DNA of 64,000 nucleotides from VXPQ01 sp965116435 (GCA_965116435.1 OZ220686.1:1984001-2048000), one strand, 5' to 3'; counted from the first letter of the stretch, positions 41,414 to 51,414 are shown. Program-made: numbers and translations. The notes: generated by a model from the sequence alone, not told the origin.

Positions 41414-42701
41414 TGGAACCGATGAGAATGACGGCGTCGGCGACCAGCGACCCTTCCATCATGTGTTCGAGGCCTTGCAAATTCGTGAAAGAAGGCGCGT
41501 TGACCTTGGCCCGCCAGGGCTTGCCCGTGCCGTCGGACTGAAGGTACCAGCCCAGCTCCCCCTTCGGCGATTCGATGGCCTGATAACAGGCGGCGCCCTT
41601 CGGCGGCGCAACCCCTGTGTCGGTGTACAAAAAATCGTGGATCATGCCTTCCATGGAGTAATACACCTCGTCCTTCGAGGGATAGGCCTGCTTGGCGTCG
41701 TCCGCCCGAATGGGCCCCTTCGGCAAACGCTCCAGGCACTGCCGGATAATCCGGAGGCTTTCTTTCATTTCTTCGAGCCGCACGAAATACCGCGCCAGGG
41801 AGTCCCCCTCTTCGCGGGTCGGGACCTCGAAATCCACATCCCCATAGAACATATACGGCTCGAAACGGCGAATATCGTGCGATACGCCGCTGGCCCGCAG
41901 GTTCGCCCCCGTAAGCCCGATCTCTACGGCTTCCTCGCGGGACAGGGGGCCTACATTCCGGTTGCGGTCGATCCATATGCGATTCCGGTTCAGCAGGGCT
42001 TCCCATCCCGCTATTTCTTCGCCGAATTCGTCTACGAAACGATGAATCAGGCGAAAGGCCTCCGGGGTCAGATCGGCGACCAAGCCGCCGATGCGGCTAT
42101 GCGATACCGTGAAGCGGGCGCCCGCCACTTCGTCGAAAATACGATAGAGGTCCTCGCGGCCCTTGAACGTCCACAGAAACACAGAAACCGCGCCCGCATC
42201 CATCAAACCAACGCCCAGCCACAGCAAATGCGACGAAATACGGGCCAGTTCGCACAGGATCATGCGAAGCCACTGGGCCCGCTCGGGAGCCTCAATGCCC
42301 GCCAGCTTCTCCACGGCCAGGCACCACGCCACGTTGTTGGAATACGGCGACAGGTAATCCATGCGGTCCGTGTAGGGCATGAATTCCTGATAGGTCTTGT
42401 GTTCGGCCAGTTTTTCGATGCCCCGGTGCAAATATCCGATGTCCAGCACCGACTTTTCAATGGTTTCGCCGTCCATTTTCACCACGCACCGGAGTACGCC
42501 GTGGGTGGCCGGATGCTGCGGCCCGATATTCAGAATCATCTCGTGCTCCAGCGGATCCGTTCCGCTGGCCTCGCCTCGCCGCGCCTGTTCCAGCCAGACA
42601 TGCTTGTTTTCGAGGGAGGCGTAGATGGCCTCGTTATGGCGGGGCCAAAACCGGAAAACCGATTCCTGATCCGATGTCCGGAAACCCGATGCGGCGCTCA
42701 T
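41382..42701 (-). CDS. nuoD: NADH-quinone oxidoreductase subunit D
   Basis: 49-kDa subunit forming the quinone pocket with NuoB. 439 aa. NIGPQHPATHGVLR (quinone loop His), IGYLHRGIEKL, YLSPYSNNVAWCLAVEKL, GRFTVSH-type segment (here ARFTVSHSRIGG) and the C-terminal IGSIDPVMGEADK are all in place. It overlaps the nuoC stop by 4 nt. Confidence 0.97.
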   Translation of the reverse strand: MSAASGFRTSDQESVFRFWPRHNEAIYASLENKHVWLEQARRGEASGTDPLEHEMILNIGPQHPATHGVLRCVVKMDGETIEKSVLDIGYLHRGIEKLAEHKTYQEFMPYTDRMDYLSPYSNNVAWCLAVEKLAGIEAPERAQWLRMILCELARISSHLLWLGVGLMDAGAVSVFLWTFKGREDLYRIFDEVAGARFTVSHSRIGGLVADLTPEAFRLIHRFVDEFGEEIAGWEALLNRNRIWIDRNRNVGPLSREEAVEIGLTGANLRASGVSHDIRRFEPYMFYGDVDFEVPTREEGDSLARYFVRLEEMKESLRIIRQCLERLPKGPIRADDAKQAYPSKDEVYYSMEGMIHDFLYTDTGVAPPKGAACYQAIESPKGELGWYLQSDGTGKPWRAKVNAPSFTNLQGLEHMMEGSLVADAVILIGSIDPVMGEADK

Positions 42702-43408
42702 GCTTCCTTGCCGATTTGTGACGGAGGTTCTTCGTAACTCTTCGGCGCGGGGCCCTCGTGGGCCGTTGGGAACGGGTCGTGCTGAAGCGGTCCTTCGGGG
42801 GTTCGGGGCGGCAACGGCAACGAACCGGGAATGCCCAGCTGGGGGAATTCTTTCCGTTGCGGATGGTATTCGAAATCTTCCGGCATGAACATCCGCCGCA
42901 TATCCGGATGTCCCTCGAAACGAATGCCCAGCATGTCGTAGACCTCGCGTTCGTTCCAGTTGGCGGCGCGGTATACGTCTGTTACCGTGGGCGCCGTCAG
43001 CACGGCCTCGTCCACGCGAATTTTGAGCCGGATGCGCTTCTTCTTTGCGAAGGACACAAGATTATAGAACACCTCGAACCGTTCGTCGTCCACGAACCGG
43101 TCCGCGCCGCCCACATCCGCCAGGTATTCAAAGCCCTGTTCGTCCTTGAGGAAACGGCACACGTCGGCTATGCGCGGTGTGTCGACCAGCGCCGTTTGCT
43201 CGCCGGCATATTCTTCCACGCCAAGGATGGCTTCGCCGAACCGGTCGGCCAGCGCCCGGATAATCTCCAGGACCTGCGTCGTGGGCTGGGCAAGCGGGTT
43301 CTTGTCGTCGGGAGATGCCGCGTCCGCCGACGTAAAAAAGAAATCGAGCGCCCGGTGAAACGGAACGGCTTCTTCCGGCGGCGAGGTATGTTCGATATCT
43401 GCGGGCAT
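42698..43408 (-). CDS. nuoC: NADH-quinone oxidoreductase subunit C
   Basis: 30-kDa subunit, 236 aa. Signatures: LADVGGADRF, the VYRAANWNEREVYDMLGIRFEGHPDMRRMFMPEDFEYHPQRKEFP block (quoted in part as NWNEREVYDMLGI and HPDMRRMFMPED). The N-terminal ~45 residues are lineage-specific. It is a separate gene, not fused to nuoD. Eight nt separate it from nuoB. Confidence 0.96.
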   Translation of the reverse strand: MPADIEHTSPPEEAVPFHRALDFFFTSADAASPDDKNPLAQPTTQVLEIIRALADRFGEAILGVEEYAGEQTALVDTPRIADVCRFLKDEQGFEYLADVGGADRFVDDERFEVFYNLVSFAKKKRIRLKIRVDEAVLTAPTVTDVYRAANWNEREVYDMLGIRFEGHPDMRRMFMPEDFEYHPQRKEFPQLGIPGSLPLPPRTPEGPLQHDPFPTAHEGPAPKSYEEPPSQIGKEA

Positions 43409-43416
43409 GCGTTAGA

Positions 43417-43950
43417 TTATAAGCCTGCGCCGTTGCCGATGTGCGCGGGGGAAAGCACGGGGCCCTGCGTATAATCCTGCGTCACCGAATATTCGTTGCG
43501 AATCTTTTCCTGAATATCCATCAGGGCGTGCAGCAGCGCCTCGGGGCGAGGCGGGCATCCCGGGATATACACGTCTACCGGCAGAAAATTATCGCATCCC
43601 TGCACTACGCCGTAGCACCGATGCATCCCGCCCGTCGAAGCGCACGCCCCCATGGAAATGCACCATTTCGGGTCGGCCATCTGATCCCATACCCGGCGAA
43701 TCGCGTGCGCCATCTTGTAGGACACCCAGCCCGCCACAATCATCAGATCCGCCTGCCGCGGCGAGAACCGCATGGCTTCGCTGCCGAAACGGGCGGCGTC
43801 GTATTTGGGACCTGCGAACGCCATCATTTCGATGGCGCAACAGGCCAGCCCCATAGGCATGGGCATCAGCGAATTGGAGCGGGCCCAATTCAGCACGGCG
43901 TCCACTCTGGTGGTAAGAAATCCTTCGTTCCGGGCGTCTGGCGAAACCAT
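43417..43950 (-). CDS. nuoB: NADH-quinone oxidoreductase subunit B
   Basis: PSST subunit carrying the N2 4Fe-4S cluster. 177 aa with the ligands in GLACCAIEMM, MGACASTGG and YIPGCPPRPEALL. ATG 43950 (MVSPDARNEGF) is used; the open frame upstream overlaps nuoA and is not conserved-looking. Confidence 0.97.
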   Translation of the reverse strand: MVSPDARNEGFLTTRVDAVLNWARSNSLMPMPMGLACCAIEMMAFAGPKYDAARFGSEAMRFSPRQADLMIVAGWVSYKMAHAIRRVWDQMADPKWCISMGACASTGGMHRCYGVVQGCDNFLPVDVYIPGCPPRPEALLHALMDIQEKIRNEYSVTQDYTQGPVLSPAHIGNGAGL

Positions 43951-43991
43951 AATCAGGCAGTATGTAGTGTGGAAAGACGAAAAGCGCCGGG

Positions 43992-44363
43992 TCAATCGAA
44001 CTCCAGCCCCCCTTTTTTGACGTCGTACAGAAGACCCACGCCAAGAATAAGGATAAACACGCAAACTACCGCAAGCGCTCCGAGGGCCACTCCCGCATCC
44101 ATGAATTCGCGGAAACTTACGGCCCAGGGATACAGGAAGACAACCTCTACATCGAACACGATGAAGATCATCGCCACCAGGTAAAATTTCACCGAGTAGC
44201 GTTCATGCGCCGTGCCGACCGGGTCCATCCCGCTCTCGTAACTGCTCTGCTTGATCAGGTTGCGGCGGCGCGGACCCAGCAAGTCTGCCCCCTTCAGGAG
44301 CGACAACGCCATCCCCGACGCAAGCGCCATCATGATCAGCAGGGGAAGAAAATCCGAAGGCAT
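43992..44363 (-). CDS. nuoA: NADH-quinone oxidoreductase subunit A
   Basis: Small membrane subunit, 123 aa, three TM helices. The conserved loop SSYESGMDPVGTAHERYSVKFYLVAMIFIVFDVEVVFLYPWAV is seen in part as YESGMDPVG and FIVFDVEVVFLYPW. ATG 44363 (MPSDFLPLL). First gene of the nuoABCDEFGH run; the 276 nt before it towards the TonB receptor gene hold no supported gene. Confidence 0.96.
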   Translation of the reverse strand: MPSDFLPLLIMMALASGMALSLLKGADLLGPRRRNLIKQSSYESGMDPVGTAHERYSVKFYLVAMIFIVFDVEVVFLYPWAVSFREFMDAGVALGALAVVCVFILILGVGLLYDVKKGGLEFD

Positions 44364-44639
44364 GGTTTGGCAGGCAATGAATGCGACTACGAAGCGCAAG
44401 GGCGCACCCGGAAAACGGGACCGGCCCCGGCGCGTCCGCGCAAGGAATCCGGCGTTCGCCGGCGCGCAAAACCCGGCAAGCCGGATATAAACGCCGGACA
44501 TAAACGCGCTACGCAGTGAAAATACCCCACGCAGACAGGGCAATCAACGCAAAACGCCCGTGAATATCCCGTAAAGGAGAGCAAACCGGGCGCAAGACGC
44601 AAAATCAGGGCAGGCTTGGTTGGCGTATGTTGCAGGTCT

Positions 44640-47447
44640 TTACAGGTCAAGGGTCAGTTGCAGAATCCCCGTGCGGCCTATCTTCGGCGCGCCAATGAAT
44701 TCGCGGTGCTGCTGATCCAGCACATTGAACAGGGACAGATTCAGGTGCAATCCAGATACATAGTCGCCCAGATCGTATCCGCCGCCTATGTCCAGCAACG
44801 TATGACTTTCCACGGATCCCGTGTATAAACCAGAGCGAACCTCGAAACCTCCGGTATGCCGCACGGAGGCATGGGCGCTCCAGTTCCCGGACGATGCATA
44901 GGAAACGCCGCCCTTGAGCTTTATGGACGGGGCATTCATGGACAGCTCCAGCGTCTCTTCCTCTTCGCCCAGCTCGTCGGCGTCAAAAAAGTTGTCGCTA
45001 AGCCAGGATATATTTCCGAAAACCCGCACCCCGTCGCTAACCAGCCATTCGGCGGAGGTATCCAGGCCGTAGTACTCGATTTCCCCCACGCTTCGGTACG
45101 CCAGCAGCAGCTGCCCGGGCGTTGCGTTTTCCGCAGGCTGCACGATGCCGATCGGGGAGCCCTCCGGCAGCGACGACGCCAGGGTTGGTTGCGACAGCTG
45201 CACGATCAGCGCCGCCACCTCCTCTGGCGACAGCCCCACGAACGGCAATGCTGCGCTCAGCACCTCGTTGTTCGCAATGCCGGCGGTGAGCGCGCCTGTG
45301 AGATCGCCGAGCAACGTCTCGTGGTCCGGAACCAGCACGAACGGAGTTTCTATGCGCAACGGACTCACGAAATTGCGCCGCCGGGCATAGTACCCGTCCA
45401 CGGCCAACAGCAGGCGCTCCCCGATTAATCCCTTGTACCCCACTTCGTAGGTCTCGCTGACGGTATGTTCGAGCGGGGGCACGTCCACCACGTCCCGGGT
45501 GATGCTGTTCGGGTCCACGCTGCCCGTATTCGGATCCAGATAGCCCAGGACGGTTGGCGTCAGGCCGGTCACAACCGTGCCGCCCTCCGGGCCAAGCAGC
45601 GCGACGAACTGGCTAATGATCGACGCAGGCAGGTTCAGGTTCTGCATGGCCAGCAGGCTTTGCAACTCGGAAACCGGCGTGTTCGCAAGCCCTGCGTACA
45701 CCTGTGCGTACAGCAAATCGAGCGGAACGCCTACGGGAACCGGCGCCCCGAAAATGTCTGGAACCAGGCTGGAAGCGATCAGGTCGCCTTGCGCGTTGCG
45801 CTGAAAATGGAAGCCCTCCAGCGATCCGCGGGCCTGAAGCGTAAGCGGGCCGGCTGCGCCCGCATTGATGTCCAGAAACAGGCTGTTCGTGCTGGGCGAA
45901 GCGAACGCCCGGTTGAACGTAGCGCGAAGGCTATGCGCGGGCCCCGGCTTGAAAACCAGCGCGGCGCGCGGGGAAAACTGCACCTCGTCGAACAGCTCGT
46001 GCTTGTCTCCGCGTACGGCAAGCGTCGCGCTCAGCGACGGGGTGAGCGCAACGACGCTCTGGAGATACGCGCCCGCCTCGCTAAACCGGTCGCCGTCCTC
46101 GTTTCGCCCAAAAATAGTGCGCTTCGTAACCGGGTTGGTGTACCCGTATTCGGCGCCGAGAATAAACCGGAGGCGTTCTTCCAGCATATCGAAGTCGTAC
46201 TGCCCCTGCGCATGCACGACGGTGGAGTGGTCCACCACATCTGCAACCGATCCGGACCGATAGACGAAGGAATCGCCTGCATCGTTGTTATTCGCATACA
46301 CCTGGGCGAAAAATCCTCCGGCGTCCAGGCGAAGTTGTCCGTACCTATATCCGAATCCTTCTCCCTGCACCGTACCGATCGCCGAAAGCGCAATCGTTTT
46401 GGACGCGGAATATCCGGCGTTGGCCGTCAGGGTTGCGTTCGGGCGAAACCGCCAGGCCAGAAGCCCGGACGCCGTATAATTCCGATTGTCGTAATCGACG
46501 GGCAGCACATCCTGCCGGAACGTGGCCAACTGCACCAGGTCTGCGGGGTCGTCCGGATCAAAGGGGAAATCGTTGGCCCGCGTAAAATCGGCGACGACTT
46601 TGTATCCCAGTTTGCCGCCCGCCACGCCGGCATGGCGCAGGGACGTCTTCAAGGTGTTTCGCAGGCCGCCTCCTACCTGCACGGTCGTACCCGGGTAGGT
46701 AAACGGATCCTTGCTGATGAAATGGATCACGCCGGCGTCCACCCCGGCGCCGAAAAGCGCCGACCCCGGGCCGCGCACCACTTCCACGCGTTCGAGGTCG
46801 ATCTGCGTGAGCGGCATCATGCTGTAATCGTTTACGCCAAGAGACGCTACGTTCGCCTGCCGGTAGTCAATCAGGACGTGCGTCGCGCCGCTAAAGGCGT
46901 TATTGAATCCGCGCAACACCACCTCATGCCGGTTGACGCCGGTTTGCGCCATATCCACCCCCGTTACGTTCCGAAGCAACATGACCGGATCCGCCAGCGC
47001 GTCGATCTCGATATCCCGCGCGGTCAACACGGAAATGGACGCCGGGGCGTCCAGCACTTTCTCGGACCCGCGCGAGGCGCTTACGATCACGGCATTGAGA
47101 TCGAAACCCGTCGGGCGCAAGGCCACGTCTGCCGTACGCGACGTTCCGGGTTGCAAGGATATCGGGCGTTGCTCCTCTTCGTACCCCACGAACCGCACCG
47201 AAAGCATGTAATCCCCTGGAGGAACGCCGGCGATTTCATACGATCCGTCGGCCTCCGAGGCTGCGCCGGCGATCACGACGCCATCCAGCAACAACGCCAC
47301 ATTGGCGTCTTGCAGGGGAGACGCCGCCGACGCATCCGTAACGACGCCGCGAAGCGATACGGTGGCTTGCGCGTGCGCCGACCCGGGTGCGCATACGGCG
47401 AAAGCGAGGCACGAAGACAGGAAGCATACAAGCGTATGGCGCAGCAT
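44640..47447 (-). CDS. TonB-dependent receptor with carboxypeptidase-regulatory-like domain
   Basis: Outer-membrane transporter of 935 aa. A signal peptide (residues 1-27, cleaved near AHAQA) is followed by a CarboxypepD_reg-like beta-sandwich (VSLRGVVTDASAASPLQDA), a plug domain (VLDAPASISVLTARDIE, VVLRGFNNAFSGATHVLIDYRQ, ERVEVVRGPGSALFGAGVDAGVIHF in fragments) and a 22-strand type barrel ending in an aromatic-poor LQLTLDL. The substrate is not evident; no siderophore, vitamin or glycan genes are next to it. It lies 40 nt after purB on the same strand. Confidence 0.93.
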   Translation of the reverse strand: MLRHTLVCFLSSCLAFAVCAPGSAHAQATVSLRGVVTDASAASPLQDANVALLLDGVVIAGAASEADGSYEIAGVPPGDYMLSVRFVGYEEEQRPISLQPGTSRTADVALRPTGFDLNAVIVSASRGSEKVLDAPASISVLTARDIEIDALADPVMLLRNVTGVDMAQTGVNRHEVVLRGFNNAFSGATHVLIDYRQANVASLGVNDYSMMPLTQIDLERVEVVRGPGSALFGAGVDAGVIHFISKDPFTYPGTTVQVGGGLRNTLKTSLRHAGVAGGKLGYKVVADFTRANDFPFDPDDPADLVQLATFRQDVLPVDYDNRNYTASGLLAWRFRPNATLTANAGYSASKTIALSAIGTVQGEGFGYRYGQLRLDAGGFFAQVYANNNDAGDSFVYRSGSVADVVDHSTVVHAQGQYDFDMLEERLRFILGAEYGYTNPVTKRTIFGRNEDGDRFSEAGAYLQSVVALTPSLSATLAVRGDKHELFDEVQFSPRAALVFKPGPAHSLRATFNRAFASPSTNSLFLDINAGAAGPLTLQARGSLEGFHFQRNAQGDLIASSLVPDIFGAPVPVGVPLDLLYAQVYAGLANTPVSELQSLLAMQNLNLPASIISQFVALLGPEGGTVVTGLTPTVLGYLDPNTGSVDPNSITRDVVDVPPLEHTVSETYEVGYKGLIGERLLLAVDGYYARRRNFVSPLRIETPFVLVPDHETLLGDLTGALTAGIANNEVLSAALPFVGLSPEEVAALIVQLSQPTLASSLPEGSPIGIVQPAENATPGQLLLAYRSVGEIEYYGLDTSAEWLVSDGVRVFGNISWLSDNFFDADELGEEEETLELSMNAPSIKLKGGVSYASSGNWSAHASVRHTGGFEVRSGLYTGSVESHTLLDIGGGYDLGDYVSGLHLNLSLFNVLDQQHREFIGAPKIGRTGILQLTLDL

Positions 47448-47487
47448 GGCGTTCAGTGCGAAAGGTGTAGAATCATGCGAAGGTGCG

Positions 47488-48786
47488 TCAACAGCCGAGG
47501 CCGGCTCGCTCGAAAATAAAGTCGATCCGTTTTATGTGGTACGATGCATCGAACGCAAGTTCCAATTCTTCCGGTGAAAAATGCGTCATGAGGGCCGGGG
47601 TTTCGGCGACCGTTTCTTGGAACGGGCGTCCCGTTTCCCATGCCCGCATGGCGGCCGGCTGCACCAGATCGTACGCCGCCTCGCGGGACAACCCCTTGTC
47701 GATCAGCATAAGCATGAGTCGCTGGCTGTTGTACAGCCCATGCGTCCGCTCCATGTTTGCGCGCATCGTTTCGGGATATACGACCAGTGCGTCCAGAATG
47801 CCTGCAAACCGGTGGAGCGCATAGTGCAAGATCGTGGTGGCGTCGGGAATGACGACGCGCTCCACGGACGAATGCGAAATGTCGCGCTCGTGCCAGAGCG
47901 CCACATTTTCAAAGGTTGAGGCCATATAGCCGCGCAGCAGGCGGGCGCATCCCGTGATGTTTTCCGACCCCACCGGATTGCGTTTATGCGGCATGGCGGA
48001 AGAGCCTTTTTGCCCCTTTCCGAAGGCCTCCTCGACTTCGCGGACTTCATTTTTCTGGAGCCCCCGCACCTCTACCGCCATTTTTTCAAGCGACGCGCCG
48101 ATGAGCGCCAGCACGGATACGTAATGCGCATGCCGATCGCGCTGCAACACTTGCGTCGAGACCTTCGCTGGTTGCAAGCCCAGCTTTTCGCACACCATCT
48201 GCTCAATATCGGGCGGAATGTGCGCAAAGGTGCCCACGGCGCCCGACAGTTTGCCCACGGCCATCTCCTCGGCCGCCGCGGCGAACCGCCGTCGGTTGCG
48301 GGCCATCTCCGTGTGATACAGCGCCATTTTCAGGCCCCATGTGGTGGGCTCGGCGTGGACGCCATGCGTCCGGCCCATCATCAGCGTATGCCGGTGCTTT
48401 CGGGCCTTGTCCGCCAGTACGTCCAGCATCCTGTCGATGGCGGCCAGCAAAAGGTCGTTCGCCTTTTTGACCTGGACCATCAGCGCCGTATCGACCACGT
48501 CGGACGAAGTAAGGCCGTAGTGCACCCACTTCTTTTCGGGTCCCAGCGACTCGCTTACCGCACGCGTAAACGCCACCACGTCATGCCGCGTCGTTTGTTC
48601 GATTTCGTGAATGCGGTCCACGTCGAACGAGGCGTTCGCGTAGAGCGCGTCCACGTCTTTCCGGGGAATCACGCCCAGTTTCGACCAGGCTTCGCATGTC
48701 GCCAGCTCGACGTCGAGCCAGGCCTGGAAGCGGCTTTCTTCGCTCCACAGTTTCCCCATTTCGGGACGGGTGTATCGAGGTATCAT
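47488..48786 (-). CDS. purB: Adenylosuccinate lyase
   Basis: Cleaves SAICAR and adenylosuccinate in purine synthesis. 432 aa, fumarase/aspartase superfamily. VHYGLTSSDVVDTAL, MGRTHGVHAEPTT, the signature GSSAMPHKRNPVGSENI and a C-terminal domain are present. The start MIPRYTRPEM is typical for the family. The ECF sigma gene ends 30 nt upstream on the same strand. Confidence 0.97.
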   Translation of the reverse strand: MIPRYTRPEMGKLWSEESRFQAWLDVELATCEAWSKLGVIPRKDVDALYANASFDVDRIHEIEQTTRHDVVAFTRAVSESLGPEKKWVHYGLTSSDVVDTALMVQVKKANDLLLAAIDRMLDVLADKARKHRHTLMMGRTHGVHAEPTTWGLKMALYHTEMARNRRRFAAAAEEMAVGKLSGAVGTFAHIPPDIEQMVCEKLGLQPAKVSTQVLQRDRHAHYVSVLALIGASLEKMAVEVRGLQKNEVREVEEAFGKGQKGSSAMPHKRNPVGSENITGCARLLRGYMASTFENVALWHERDISHSSVERVVIPDATTILHYALHRFAGILDALVVYPETMRANMERTHGLYNSQRLMLMLIDKGLSREAAYDLVQPAAMRAWETGRPFQETVAETPALMTHFSPEELELAFDASYHIKRIDFIFERAGLGC

Positions 48787-48816
48787 GGTTTGGGTCGAAA
48801 ACGGCGGATGCGGACG

Positions 48817-49428
48817 TCAAAGCAAGTGGCGGCGGGCGCGCAGGTATTTGTTGAGCGCTTCGCGCGCCCGGAAAATATGCGCTTTCACCGTGCCCAGCGG
48901 CAAATCGAGCTCCTGCGCGATTTCCTCATAACTTTTTTCGTCCTGATGGCGCAGCACGATGACGCGGTGGTATTTCGGCGGAAGCGCGTCAATGGCTTCC
49001 TGAATCAGCGTGTTGCGTTCGTCTTGCACGATGTGCCGGTCCGGTCGGTACGTCGTGTCCGGCAACGCGATCTGCATTTCCCCGTCGCGCGTCTGGATGG
49101 GCTGATCGATGGAGAGCGTAGGGAGTTTTTTCTTCCGGTTATAGTCGATGGCGTGGTTCTGTGCGATCTTGTACAACCAGGTGGAGAAGGCGTATGTGGA
49201 AGAATACGACGCCAGCGCGGCGAACGCCTTGGCGAACACCTCCTGGACCAGATCGTCCAGGACCATGCGGTCCCGAATGATCTTCTGGATGTGCCGGCGA
49301 ATCGCGCCGCGGTACTTTTCAAGCAATTCGGCGTACGCCCTCTGGTCGCCTGCGAGCGCGCGGGCCACGCATTGCTTGTCCTGCTCGGCGGATTCCGAAG
49401 GGATCGTTTGGGAGTTCTTTTCAGGCAT
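48817..49428 (-). CDS. ECF-type RNA polymerase sigma factor
   Basis: Alternative sigma factor, 203 aa from ATG 49428 (MPEKNSQTIPS). Region 2: LLEKYRGAIRRHIQKI, DDLVQEVFAKAF, FSTWLYKIAQNHAIDYNRKKK. A linker (TLSIDQPIQTRDGEMQ) leads to region 4: LPPKYHRVIVLRHQDEKSYEEIAQELDLPLGTVKAHIFRARE in fragments. No anti-sigma gene is adjacent; the downstream gene is purB. Regulon unknown. Confidence 0.93.
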   Translation of the reverse strand: MPEKNSQTIPSESAEQDKQCVARALAGDQRAYAELLEKYRGAIRRHIQKIIRDRMVLDDLVQEVFAKAFAALASYSSTYAFSTWLYKIAQNHAIDYNRKKKLPTLSIDQPIQTRDGEMQIALPDTTYRPDRHIVQDERNTLIQEAIDALPPKYHRVIVLRHQDEKSYEEIAQELDLPLGTVKAHIFRAREALNKYLRARRHLL

Positions 49429-49668
49429 GACCGAACAGGCTGTTTGGCCCGCTTCGGAGTATGTGTCGTGTCTGGCGGCAGGCTGCGGACGACGCACGCC
49501 GTCCGCAGCGTCCAACGCATGGAAACCGAAGATGCTGCTTGAAGATAGCCATTACGCCGCCCATTTGTTCGGATTCCTGTAGAACATACCCTGCGTAGCA
49601 TGGTAGCATGCAGGCTGGGCGTTCATGCCCTGCATGCCCATGATGCTATTCCGTACGCAGCGCGTCCC

Positions 49669-50424
49669 ATGGCCGGTCACAATAAATGGTCCAAAATAAA
49701 GCGGCAGAAAGCCAAAACCGATCAGCGCAAGTCGAAAGTCTGGGCGCGGATTTCCCGTGACGTTACGATAGCCGCCCGGGAAGGCGGCGGCGATCCCGGC
49801 ATGAATGCCGCCCTGACGCTCGCGGTCGAGAAGGCGAAGGCCGAAAACATGCCGAAGGAAAATATAGCGCGCGCCATCAAGCGAGGCACCGGGGAAATTC
49901 AGGGGGAGGACTACGAAGAGGTAACCTACGAGGGCTATGGCCCGCACGGCGTGGCGGTGTTCGTGGAAACGCTGACGGACAACCGGAACCGGACCGTGGC
50001 GGACCTGCGCCATCTTTTCGGCAAGGGAGGCGGCAGCCTGGGCAAATCCGGCTCGGTGGGCTACCTGTTCGAACGCAAGGGCATGATAGAGATTGCCTCT
50101 TTCGGACAGCCGCACGACGAACTGGCGTTGTTCGACATTGTGGCGGAGGCCGGCGCCGAGGATATGCGACAGGAAGACGCTGCCTATGTCGTTGCGACCC
50201 CGCCGGATTTGCTCGAAGAGGTGCGCATGGCGCTTGAACAGGCGGGCGTCGAGATTGCCGAGGCGCAGTTGATTCGGGAACCCTCCGCCACCGTAACGCT
50301 CTCCGCCGACGACGCCCGGAAAGTCTTGCGATTGATTGGACATATCGACGACCATCCGGATGTGCAGGCGGTGTTCACGACCCTCGACATGCACGAGGAC
50401 GTCCTCGCCGCCATGTCCTTTTGA
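49669..50424 (+). CDS. YebC/PmpR-family regulatory protein
   Basis: A 251-aa three-domain protein (TACO1-type). The hallmark MAGHNKWSKIKRQKAK start, GGGDPGMNAAL, KAENMPKENIARAIKRG, YEGYGPHGVAVFVETLTDN and FGKGGGSLGKSGSVGYLFERKG are present. Members act as transcriptional regulators or help ribosomes at polyproline stretches. It is followed 24 nt later by ruvC, a classical neighbourhood. Confidence 0.96.
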   Translation: MAGHNKWSKIKRQKAKTDQRKSKVWARISRDVTIAAREGGGDPGMNAALTLAVEKAKAENMPKENIARAIKRGTGEIQGEDYEEVTYEGYGPHGVAVFVETLTDNRNRTVADLRHLFGKGGGSLGKSGSVGYLFERKGMIEIASFGQPHDELALFDIVAEAGAEDMRQEDAAYVVATPPDLLEEVRMALEQAGVEIAEAQLIREPSATVTLSADDARKVLRLIGHIDDHPDVQAVFTTLDMHEDVLAAMSF

Positions 50425-50448
50425 CCCATCCTTGCAGAGGCGCATGCC

Positions 50449-51015
50449 ATGATTGTACTTGGCGTCGATCCCGGATCGCAGTGCACAGGGTATGGCGTGA
50501 TCGCCTGCGACGGCTCGGGCGAGCGCATGCTGCACTACGGCGTGTTGCGCTTGGACCAGTACGACGAGCATGCGCTTCGCCTCAAGAAAATCTATGACGG
50601 GATTGCCGCGATCGCCGAACGCTATTGCCCGGACGAATGCGCCATTGAGATGCCCGTGTACGGCAAAAACCCGCAGTCCATGCTGAAGCTTGGCCGCGCC
50701 CAGTCCGCCGCCATGATCGCCGTGCTGAACCGGGATATTCCGGTTACCGAGTATACGCCGAAGGAAGTCAAGAAAGCCGTTACCGGACAAGGCAACGCCT
50801 CGAAAGAACAGGTCCGCTATATGGTGCGCGCCCTGCTGTCGATCCGGGATGCGCCCGACCAGGAAACCATGGGAGCCGACGCCTCCGACGCGCTTGCCGT
50901 CGGACTATGCCACATACACCGCCATGCACAAGGCGGGACCCGGAAATCCGCCAGCTGGAAAAGTTTTCTGCGGGACAATCCGAATATCGTCGTGGAGGCC
51001 GCCCGGCGTCCTTAA
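50449..51015 (+). CDS. ruvC: Crossover junction endodeoxyribonuclease RuvC
   Basis: Holliday-junction resolvase, 188 aa, RNase H-like fold. Catalytic acidic residues are visible in LGVDPGSQCTGYGV (Asp7), AIEMPVYGKN (Glu) and the C-terminal DASDALAVGLCHIH (Asp pair). Motif QSMLKLGRAQSAAMIA is typical. RuvA/RuvB are not in the window. Confidence 0.96.
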   Translation: MIVLGVDPGSQCTGYGVIACDGSGERMLHYGVLRLDQYDEHALRLKKIYDGIAAIAERYCPDECAIEMPVYGKNPQSMLKLGRAQSAAMIAVLNRDIPVTEYTPKEVKKAVTGQGNASKEQVRYMVRALLSIRDAPDQETMGADASDALAVGLCHIHRHAQGGTRKSASWKSFLRDNPNIVVEAARRP

Positions 51016-51020
51016 TTGTC

Positions 51021-51308
51021 TTAATTGTGGAAATAGCCGCGCTCTTCGTCCCGGACGCGCACGATCTCCAGGATTTCGCTTTCCTCGACGCGCGTTCCCA
51101 TCTCCTCTATGAGACGAGCAATCTGGCGCTCCTTTTGCGGCGCCTGGTTCCACTCGGGGTGCGCCTGCTCCACGATGCTGACCAGAATACGCAGGTAGGG
51201 GTATCGCAGCGCGGCGGTATCCAGTTCGTTGATCGCTCGGGCGAACAGCTCTGCATTGCGGCCGACCTGGCGGTCAACCATTTTCGTATCGAATTCGGTG
51301 GAACTCAT
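51021..51308 (-). CDS. DUF4290-like protein
   Basis: A 95-aa helical protein, starting MSSTEFDTKMVDRQVGRN and containing AINELDTAALRYPYLRILVSIVEQAHPEWN, quoted in part as ALRYPYLRILVSIVEQ. The pattern (GRN... then a helical repeat) recalls the Bacteroidota DUF4290 family, but I am not certain. The longer open frame to 51425 is unlikely to be coding. Converges on ruvC with 5 nt between the stops. Confidence 0.6.
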   Translation of the reverse strand: MSSTEFDTKMVDRQVGRNAELFARAINELDTAALRYPYLRILVSIVEQAHPEWNQAPQKERQIARLIEEMGTRVEESEILEIVRVRDEERGYFHN

Positions 51309-51414
51309 GGCGGGGGAATCGCATCGTGTCGGAAGTACAACCCGAACAGGCCATCCGGGAACCAATGGCGCCGGACGGCGATAATTCGGGATCGCAATAA
51401 TAACGAATGCCGGA

